Shown: positions 1-4,854 of the stretch, in pieces | Layout of the letters: the number at the start of each line of letters is the position of its first letter | How positions within the stretch are numbered: the first letter of the stretch is position 1 | DNA from: Rubrobacter sp. | GTDB taxonomy: Bacteria > Actinomycetota > Rubrobacteria > Rubrobacterales > Rubrobacteraceae | DNA length: 6,243 nucleotides | Direction: 5' to 3' | Assembly (NCBI GenBank): GCA_016781705.1 | Contig: JADDPV010000172.1 | Location: 1 to 6,243 of the forward strand | Position numbers and translations under genes: made by a program | Notes under the pieces: generated by a model | What the model was told of the DNA's origin: nothing | The model's database searches: none | The model's input: only the letters and a program-made list of their open reading frames with translations

Positions 1-79
1 CTCATGACCATAGGATAAACTCTTGCCTACCATCTCGTCTGCGCATGCACTGGTCGCCGTCTGGGGTTGCTAGGAGGCC
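1..79. other. left-edge stretch with no recognised feature
   Basis: I see no complete gene, RNA gene or clear promoter here. Short open frames run through it on both strands, but none looks like a known protein. A purine-rich AGGAGG at 72-77 precedes the ATG at 80 by only 2 nt and is discussed with the broken plus-strand reading frame. Confidence 0.4.
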
Positions 80-294
80 ATGGTCGAGGTGCTCTCAGGT
101 CAAAGGGCATCAAGATCAGCTCGAGATACGACGACCTCCAGGGGAGTCCTACGAAACCGAGTGGACTACATAAACCCGCTGCTCCTCGAAGGCAGCGGCT
201 ACACCTCGCACAAAGACTTCGAGGAGACTGGGTGAGGGCCATCGAAGAGACCTCCAAAGTCATAGACGCGGCGAGCCACGGCGAGAAAAATAAA
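80..294 (+). pseudogene. broken small coding sequence of unknown function (composite of three frames)
   Basis: No single frame gives a convincing protein, but a coherent one appears if one base is added at each of four places. Segments: ATG at 80 reading MVEVLSG; then 100-141 reading SKGIKISSRYDDLQ; then 144-164 reading ESYETEW; then 167-226 containing YINPLLLEGSGYTSHKDFEE; then 229-294 containing WVRAIEETSKVIDAASHGEK. Every junction needs the same correction (+1 base), one of them in a run of four G. By hand count about 51 of 59 complete codons from 103 to 285 end in G or C, while first and second positions are much more AT-rich; that is the pattern expected of coding DNA in this genome. I do not recognise the family. 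The frame faces murA convergently. It may be a decayed gene, or an intact gene damaged by one-base deletions in the assembly. Chance is still possible in GC-rich DNA. The true start and end are uncertain; a TAA at 291-293 would be in frame after one further base. Confidence 0.35.
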
Positions 295-325
295 GACCCC
301 GGGGACCGCACGCTAACGTCTCCGG
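286..325 (-). terminator. probable intrinsic terminator after murA
   Basis: On the minus strand the RNA would fold CCGGAGAC (318-325) against GTCCCCGG (299-306). That is an 8-bp stem with one A-C mismatch and an 11-nt loop, followed by GGTCTTTATTTTT, a T-rich run that stands out in this GC-rich sequence. It begins 8 nt after the murA stop, where a terminator is expected. The imperfect stem, and the few non-T bases between stem and T run, keep confidence moderate. I see no T run on the other side, so it would work in the murA direction only. Confidence 0.5.
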
Positions 326-332
326 CGCGGGC

Positions 333-1613
333 TCAACTGCGCAGCGCGGGCTCCGCGCCGAAAGCGACGATCGCGCCGAGGTTGGTGAGCTTCTCCTCGA
401 ACTTCTCGTAGCCGCGCAGGATGTGCTTCGCGCCGTCCACTATGGTCGTGCCGTCGGCGACGAGGCCGGCCATGACGAGCGCCGCGCCGCCGCGCAGGTC
501 GGGGGACTGGACGATGGCGCCGGAGAGACGCTTGGGTCCCTTGACGAGCGCGCGATGGCCGCCGAAGAGGTCTATGCCGGCGCCCATGCGGTTCAGTTCC
601 TCCGCGACCTGCAGCCGGTTCTCGTAGACGTTTTCGGTGATTACGCCGGCCCCGGAGGTCTGCGTGAGCAGCGCCATCATCTGCGCCTGCAAATCGGTGG
701 CGAAGCCGGGGAAGGGCAAAGTGGAGATGTCCACGCTCCCCAGAGCTCCCGGGTCCTCGACGCGTACCCTAATGCCGCCCTCGACGAGCGCAAGGTCCAC
801 ACCCACGTCGCGCAGCTTCGGCAGCTCCATCTTGAGGTGAGCGGGGTCTACCCCCCTGACCAGCACGTCCCCGCCCGTCGCGGCGGTCGCCATTATGAAA
901 GTCCCGGCCTCGACACGGTCGCCCATCACCGCGAACTCCGCGGGCGAGAGCTCCTCGACGCCCTCTATGACGATGCGGCCCGTCCCCGCCCCGAAGACGC
1001 TCGCGCCCATCAGGTTCAAGAGGTCGGCCAGTGCTACCACTTCGGGCTCGCGCGCCCCGTTCTCGATAACGGTCGTGCCCCGGGCGAGCACGGCGGCCAT
1101 CATCACGTTCTCGGTCGCGGTGACGCTCGGGTACTCGAAGTTGACCTCCGCGCCCGCCAGGCCCCTGGGTGCGGTCGCCTTGATGAAGCCGTGGTCTAAC
1201 TTGATCTCCGCCCCGAGGGCGCGCAGGCCGTCGAGGTGGAAGTTGAACTTGCGCAGGCCCAGGTTGCACCCACCGGGGGCGGAGACCTCGGCCTCGCCGA
1301 AGCGGGCGACCAGAGGACCCAGGACCACGATGCTCGCCCGCATCTGGCGCACGAGGTCGTAGGGCGCCGTGTAGGAGTAGATGGCGCCCGCATCTATGGA
1401 GAGCGTATTTCCGTCGAAGTCGCTTTCGGCGCCGAGGCCGTCGAGGACCGCGCGCATGGTCTGTACGTCCTTTATGTGCGGGACGTTACGCAAGGTAGTA
1501 CGCCCGTTGGCGAGGAGGGCGGCGGCGATCATCTTCAGCGCCGCGTTCTTGGCGCCGGAAACCTCCACCTCTCCGCAGAGCCGCCTACCACCCTCGACGA
1601 AGAACCTCTCCAA
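333..1613 (-). CDS. murA: UDP-N-acetylglucosamine 1-carboxyvinyltransferase (MurA)
   Basis: MurA transfers enolpyruvate from phosphoenolpyruvate to the 3'-OH of UDP-GlcNAc, the first committed cytoplasmic step of peptidoglycan precursor synthesis. Family signs (numbered from the TTG start, 426 residues; E. coli MurA has about 419): SGAKNAAL near residues 19-26 with the substrate-binding Lys22; MRAS near 91-94; APGGC with Cys116, the equivalent of E. coli Cys115 that is attacked by fosfomycin; TDLQAQ with catalytic Asp307; ENR with Arg333; SPDLR with Arg374; and the C-terminal HILRGYEKFEEKL segment. The repeated beta-alpha units of the two-domain EPSP-synthase-like fold run through the whole length. 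The open frame reaches upstream to a GTG at 1656-1658, and an ATG lies at 1617-1619. I chose the TTG at 1611-1613 because AAGGGGAGG sits 6 nt before it and because the resulting start, MERFFVEGG, matches usual MurA N-termini. The presence of Cys rather than Asp predicts fosfomycin sensitivity at the target level. The gene lies about 136 nt after atpC and may be co-transcribed or have its own promoter. Confidence 0.97.
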   Translation of the reverse strand: MERFFVEGGRRLCGEVEVSGAKNAALKMIAAALLANGRTTLRNVPHIKDVQTMRAVLDGLGAESDFDGNTLSIDAGAIYSYTAPYDLVRQMRASIVVLGPLVARFGEAEVSAPGGCNLGLRKFNFHLDGLRALGAEIKLDHGFIKATAPRGLAGAEVNFEYPSVTATENVMMAAVLARGTTVIENGAREPEVVALADLLNLMGASVFGAGTGRIVIEGVEELSPAEFAVMGDRVEAGTFIMATAATGGDVLVRGVDPAHLKMELPKLRDVGVDLALVEGGIRVRVEDPGALGSVDISTLPFPGFATDLQAQMMALLTQTSGAGVITENVYENRLQVAEELNRMGAGIDLFGGHRALVKGPKRLSGAIVQSPDLRGGAALVMAGLVADGTTIVDGAKHILRGYEKFEEKLTNLGAIVAFGAEPALRS

Positions 1614-1619
1614 GACCAT

Positions 1620-1628
1620 CCTCCCCTT
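1620..1628 (-). promoter_or_regulatory. murA ribosome binding site
   Basis: AAGGGGAGG on the minus strand ends 6 nt before the TTG at 1613 and directly abuts the ATG at 1619. That spacing favours the TTG (or, less well, a shifted use of the ATG) over the upstream GTG at 1658, which has no purine-rich motif close by. Confidence 0.6.
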
Positions 1629-1653
1629 CGCGCTTTCGCCGCCCGCTCGTGTA

Positions 1654-1678
1654 CGCACCTGTATGGTGCGGGGCGCAC
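1654..1678 (-). repeat. two mutually exclusive hairpins in the murA leader
   Basis: Three short segments are mutually complementary: CGCACC (plus-strand 1654-1659), GGTGCG (1665-1670) and CGCAC (1674-1678). The middle one can pair with either neighbour, giving a 6-bp stem with a 5-nt loop or a 5-bp stem with a 3-nt loop. They lie 40-65 nt upstream of the preferred TTG start, and the first covers the alternative GTG start at 1658. In GC-rich DNA short stems are common, so a regulatory role is unproven. Confidence 0.3.
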
Positions 1679-1683
1679 GTTGC

Positions 1684-1725
1684 GGTAAGGTTATGCCCCG
1701 GTAACGGTTGGATTACAGCTGGTAA
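1684..1725. repeat. three GGTAA copies in the atpC-murA gap
   Basis: GGTAA occurs at 1684-1688, 1700-1704 and 1721-1725 on the plus strand (TTACC in the murA direction), 16 and 21 nt apart. This is the most AT-rich part of the gap and the likely place for a murA promoter. A TAACCT hexamer on the minus strand (1687-1692) could be a weak -10 element, but I see no good -35 partner. A 5-bp GC hairpin at 1732-1744 just after atpC lacks a T run and is not a convincing terminator. Confidence 0.2.
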
Positions 1726-1749
1726 GTTTGCGCCCCTCGGGGGCCCAGG

Positions 1750-2211
1750 TCAACCCTCGTTGCCGTAGCGACGCGCGACGCGTGCCAGGTTCTCCCCCAT
1801 CTTGCGGCGGCGTTCGATGCGGGCGCGCTCCTTCTTCGCACCCTCCTCCTCGTCGCCCTCGGAGACCTCGCCCAGCTCGCGCTCGGCCTCCTCGACCCGG
1901 TCCTCGGCCTCGTTTACGTCTATCTCGTCGGCCGGAACGGCCTCTTCGACCAGGAGCTGTACGAGGTTCTCCGAGACCTTGAAAAAGCCGTCCGAGGTCG
2001 CGTAGACGCGGCGTTCGTCGCCCTGCGTGATCCTGACGTCCCCGATCTCCACGGTCGAGACCACCGGCGCGTGGTCCACCAGAACCCCAAGCTCCCCGTC
2101 CGCGATCCTGGCCACCACCATGTCCACGTCGTCATCGAAGACGACCTCCTGGGGTGTGATGATGCGGCAGAAGAGCTGGCGCCCCCCCTCGCGTTCGCGG
2201 CCCTCGGTCAC
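1750..2211 (-). CDS. atpC: F1Fo ATP synthase epsilon subunit
   Basis: Epsilon is part of the central rotor: it joins gamma to the c-ring, and its C-terminal helices can inhibit ATP hydrolysis. The N-terminal beta-sandwich spans about residues 11-95, with the family-like stretch DGELGVLVDHAPVVSTVEIG (38-57) and YATSDGFFKVSENLVQLLVE (70-89). The usual sandwich opening is seen in FCRIITPQEVVFDDDV (14-29). Residues 98-150 form the helical part and are extremely charged: an acidic half (EAEDRVEEAERELGEVSEGDEEEG) then a basic half (KKERARIERRRK) ending in LARVARRYG. At 153 residues it is somewhat longer than most bacterial epsilons (about 130-140). The GTG start is the only normal start codon that keeps the first strand. 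It lies one codon after the atpD stop and in the same frame (TAG GAG GTG). A strong Shine-Dalgarno overlaps the start itself, so coupled reinitiation after atpD translation is likely. Confidence 0.95.
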   Translation of the reverse strand: MTEGREREGGRQLFCRIITPQEVVFDDDVDMVVARIADGELGVLVDHAPVVSTVEIGDVRITQGDERRVYATSDGFFKVSENLVQLLVEEAVPADEIDVNEAEDRVEEAERELGEVSEGDEEEGAKKERARIERRRKMGENLARVARRYGNEG

Positions 2212-2216
2212 CTCCT
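2208..2216 (-). promoter_or_regulatory. Shine-Dalgarno overlapping the atpC start
   Basis: The minus strand reads AGGAGGTGA here, a nine-base match to the usual anti-Shine-Dalgarno of 16S rRNA. The atpC GTG (2209-2211) is inside this motif and the atpD TAG (2215-2217) overlaps its first two bases. Normal spacing of 5-9 nt would need a start at about codon 3-4 of atpC, where there is none, so the motif may serve to hold the terminating ribosome for reinitiation. Confidence 0.5.
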
Positions 2217-3945
2217 AGCCCACTTCCCCAGACTCGCCGGCCTGCCCGGTCGCGGACGGCACCTCGTCCTGGTCGGGCATGCCGCTCCGCTCGCTCTCCG
2301 CATCCGCGGGCGTCTCGTCGGCCTCGCCGCTTATCTGGCGGGCCTTCTCGACAGCCTCGTCGATGTTGCCGACGAGGTAGAAGGCCTGCTCGGGGAGGTC
2401 GTCGTGGCGGCCCTCCACGACCTCCTTGAACGAGCGGACCGTGTCATCGAGCTCGACGAACTTGCCCTCTAGGCCGGTGAACTGCTCGGCGACGAAGAAC
2501 GGCTGGGAAAGGAACCGCTGGAGCCTACGCGCCCGCCCGACGATGACCTTGTCCTCCTCGGAGAGCTCGTCTATGCCGAGGATGGCGATGATGTCCTGCA
2601 GCTCCCTGTAGCGCTGCAGGATGTTCTTGACCTGCTGGGCCACCTCGTAGTGCTCGTCCCCGACCACCGACGGGTCGAGGATCGTGGACGAAGAGGTCAG
2701 CGGGTCCACCGCCGGGTAGATGCCCTGAGCGGCCAGCGAGCGAGCGAGCTCGACCGTGGAGTCGAGGTGGGCGAACACCGTGAACGGCGCCGGGTCCGTG
2801 AAGTCGTCCGCCGGGACGTAGACCGCCTGGAAGCTGGTGATAGAGCCCTTCTTCGTCGAGGTGATGCGCTCCTGCAGGGCGCCCATCTCCGTGCCCAGGG
2901 TGGGCTGGTAGCCGACCTCGGAGGGCATGCGGCCCATGAGCGCGGAGACCTCATTGCCCGACTGGACGAAGCGGAAGATGTTGTCCACGAAAAAGAGCAC
3001 GTCCTGGCCGAGCTCCTCGCGGAAGTATTCGGCGAGGGTAACGCCGCTGAGGGCGACGCGGAAGCGGGCCCCGGGCGGCTCGTTCATCTGGCCGAAGACC
3101 ATCCCCGTGTTCGGGAGGACGCCGGCCTCCTCCATCTCCAGGTAGAGATCGTTCCCCTCGCGCGTCCTCTCGCCGACGCCCGCGAACACGCTCGTACCCT
3201 CGTACTGCAACGCGATGTTGTTGATGAGCTCGGTAATAAGGACCGTCTTGCCGACGCCCGCGCCGCCGAAGAGCCCGACCTTGCCGCCCCTGCGCACCGG
3301 GCACAGGAGGTCTATGACCTTGATGCCGCTGACAAACTGCTCGGCCCGGGTGGTCAGGTCCTCGAACCTGGGGGCGGGGCGGTGGATCGGCCAGTGGTCG
3401 TCGGCCTCGACCGTCCCCTTCTCGTCCACCGGCTCCCCGAGCACGTTGAGCACGCGCCCGAGCACGTTCTTCCCGACCGGGACGGCGATCGGACGCCCCG
3501 TGTCCCGCGCCTCGATCCCGCGCCTCAGGCCATCGGTCGAGGCCATCGCCACCGTGCGGACCACGTCGTCGCCGAGGAGTTGCTGGACCTCCAGCACGAG
3601 CTCCTCCGGCTCGTTCTCGGAACCCCCGGCGGTCCGAATGGGCACCGTGACGGCGTTGTAGATCTCCGGTATCTCATCCGGCGGGAAGCGCACGTCGACG
3701 ACCGGCCCCCTGATCTCTACCACGGTCCCGGTGCCGCCCTGGGTCTCCCGGCCGTCGCCGCCGTTGCGCTGGGCCGCCGACTGCTCGACGGCCTGCCCAT
3801 CCGTTTCGCCGTTACCGGCTCCGGGAGAAGTGCCCCCGGCCTGGCCCGAGCGCTCCTCGCTCCTGGTCTCGCCGCCCGTTACGGCCTCGACGGCCCCCTC
3901 CGCCAGATCCTTGGCCTTGTCTACCGCCCGTTCGAATCGGTCCAT
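2215..3945 (-). CDS. atpD: F1Fo ATP synthase beta subunit with N- and C-terminal extensions
   Basis: Beta carries the catalytic nucleotide sites of the F1 head. Numbered from the ATG (576 residues; E. coli has about 460): the conserved core starts near residue 72 (GTGTVVEIRGPVVDVRFP) and ends near 539 (AFYLVGNIDEAVEKARQ). The Walker A is GGAGVGKT (227-234), the catalytic base is Glu259 with Arg260 in GERTREG, Walker B Asp321 is in LFFVDN, the adenine-pocket Tyr is 410, the ATPase alpha/beta signature PAVDPLTSSS is 411-420, and the rotor-contact DELSEED is intact at 459-465. All catalytic elements are present. The unusual parts are a 72-residue leader (helix-like MDRFERAVDKAKDLAEGAVE, then a Gly/Ser/Gln/Glu-rich linker) and a 37-residue acidic tail. 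Start choice: GTG at 3948 and ATG at 3945 are adjacent. GGGAG lies 5 nt before the GTG and 8 nt before the ATG, so I favour the ATG. An internal GTG near the core start (Val75) has no well-placed ribosome site, so the leader is probably translated. The gene sits 30 nt after atpG. Confidence 0.97.
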   Translation of the reverse strand: MDRFERAVDKAKDLAEGAVEAVTGGETRSEERSGQAGGTSPGAGNGETDGQAVEQSAAQRNGGDGRETQGGTGTVVEIRGPVVDVRFPPDEIPEIYNAVTVPIRTAGGSENEPEELVLEVQQLLGDDVVRTVAMASTDGLRRGIEARDTGRPIAVPVGKNVLGRVLNVLGEPVDEKGTVEADDHWPIHRPAPRFEDLTTRAEQFVSGIKVIDLLCPVRRGGKVGLFGGAGVGKTVLITELINNIALQYEGTSVFAGVGERTREGNDLYLEMEEAGVLPNTGMVFGQMNEPPGARFRVALSGVTLAEYFREELGQDVLFFVDNIFRFVQSGNEVSALMGRMPSEVGYQPTLGTEMGALQERITSTKKGSITSFQAVYVPADDFTDPAPFTVFAHLDSTVELARSLAAQGIYPAVDPLTSSSTILDPSVVGDEHYEVAQQVKNILQRYRELQDIIAILGIDELSEEDKVIVGRARRLQRFLSQPFFVAEQFTGLEGKFVELDDTVRSFKEVVEGRHDDLPEQAFYLVGNIDEAVEKARQISGEADETPADAESERSGMPDQDEVPSATGQAGESGEVG

Positions 3946-3953
3946 CACAAAAT

Positions 3954-3958
3954 CTCCC
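3954..3958 (-). promoter_or_regulatory. atpD ribosome binding site
   Basis: GGGAG, within GGAGAGGGAG on the minus strand, lies in the short gap after atpG, 8 nt before the ATG at 3945 and 5 nt before the GTG at 3948. It supports translation from the far upstream start, so that the long N-terminal leader of beta is made as part of the protein. Confidence 0.6.
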
Positions 3959-3975
3959 TCTCCAAGGCGTCAGCC

Positions 3976-4851
3976 TTAACTTGCGGCCAGGGCCTCCGCC
4001 CCGCCGACGATCTCCAGAATCTCTTGCGTGATCTGAGCCTGGCGAGCCTTGTTCATCCGAAGGGTAAGGTCGCGCGCCAAGTCGTTCGCGTTGTCCGTGG
4101 CGTTCTTCATCGCCGTCATCCGGGCCCCGTGCTCACCCGCCGCGCTCTCGAGCAGCGCCTGCCACACCATCGTCTCCACGTACCGCGGCACGAGGTTTCT
4201 CAAGACCGTCTCCGCATCCGGCACGTACTCGAAGTAGGAGGCGGCGACGACTCCGTCGCCGCCCCGCCCTTCATCGTCTTCCTCCCGGGCGACGGGGAGC
4301 AGGCGCGTCACGACCGGGCGCTGGGTGAGGGCGCTCTCGAAGCGGTTGTAGACGAGGTAGACCTCGTCGGCCTCCTCCTCGTCGAAGAGGCGCGTGAGGC
4401 CCTGCCCGATCTCGCGGGCCTTCTCGTAGGTCGGGTTGTCCGAGAACCCGGTGTAGACCTCGGCCAGCTCCACCCGCCGGAACCTGAAGAAGGCGGTCGC
4501 CTTGCGGCCGCTCGCAACCTGCACAACCTCGCCGCCTAGCTCGTCCCTTAGCCGCTGCGTCCGCCGCAGGACCTGCGCATTAAAGCCGCCCGCCAAGCCC
4601 CGGTCGGCGGTGATGGCGGCGACCGCGACCCGCCGCACCTCGCGCCCGGCGAGGTGCGGAGAGCTCCCCGTGGCGCTCCTCGCCACGTCACGCATCATCT
4701 GCTCGACGTTCTCGGCGTAGGGCCGGGCCTTCCTGACCCGGTTCTCGGCCTTACGGAACTTCACCGCGGAGACGGTCTGCAAGGCCTCCGTGACCTTGGC
4801 GATGTTCTTGATCGACCCTATCTGACGCTTGAGATCCCGGAGGGATGCCAA
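3976..4851 (-). CDS. atpG: F1Fo ATP synthase gamma subunit
   Basis: Gamma is the rotating shaft inside the alpha3beta3 head, and its terminal helices form the coiled coil that drives the catalytic cycle. At 291 residues its length is normal. The N-terminal helix reads ASLRDLKRQIGSIKNIAKVT (2-21) and continues through the conserved KFRKAENRV region. The central domain carries TADRGLAGGFN (81-91), matching the family TSDRGLCGGLN but with Ala for the usual Cys. The C-terminal helix contains MTAMKNATDNANDL (245-258) and the gamma signature ITQEILEIVGGAEA (274-287). A short acidic and glycine-rich loop (EREEDDEGRGGDG region, about 189-200) sits in the Rossmann-like domain. The start is TTG, 3 nt after the atpA stop, with AGGAG placed 7 nt upstream inside the last atpA codons, so translation is probably coupled to alpha. 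Confidence 0.97.
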   Translation of the reverse strand: MASLRDLKRQIGSIKNIAKVTEALQTVSAVKFRKAENRVRKARPYAENVEQMMRDVARSATGSSPHLAGREVRRVAVAAITADRGLAGGFNAQVLRRTQRLRDELGGEVVQVASGRKATAFFRFRRVELAEVYTGFSDNPTYEKAREIGQGLTRLFDEEEADEVYLVYNRFESALTQRPVVTRLLPVAREEDDEGRGGDGVVAASYFEYVPDAETVLRNLVPRYVETMVWQALLESAAGEHGARMTAMKNATDNANDLARDLTLRMNKARQAQITQEILEIVGGAEALAAS

Positions 4852-4854
4852 GTC

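Noticed and set aside
296..307. ACCCCGGGGACC near-palindrome as a protein binding site
   Set aside because: It is explained as one arm of the terminator stem plus adjacent bases; CCCCGGGG is not surprising in DNA this rich in G and C.
27..311. 94-residue minus-strand open frame left of murA
   Set aside because: It lies across the proposed terminator and opposite the composite plus-strand frame. Its composition (Pro, Ser, Arg, Trp) looks like a shadow, and codon third positions are not as expected.
67..411. 114-residue plus-strand open frame from TTG 67
   Set aside because: As one continuous frame it is not convincing and it runs into the end of murA on the other strand. Only parts of it (100-141 and 229-294) look coding, which is why I describe a broken composite instead.
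423..1199. 258-residue plus-strand open frame opposite murA
   Set aside because: It mirrors murA codons with strong third-position GC; no ribosome site, no family resemblance.
1732..1744. GCCCC-TCG-GGGGC hairpin after atpC as a terminator
   Set aside because: The stem is only 5 bp and it is followed on the minus strand by GCAAACTTACC with no T run, so it is unlikely to stop transcription efficiently.
2650..4539. 629-residue open frame on the plus strand opposite atpD and atpG
   Set aside because: It is antisense to two certain genes and spans their junction, its protein is rich in Arg, Leu, Asp and His with no domain, and stop-free antisense frames are usual opposite GC-rich coding sequence.
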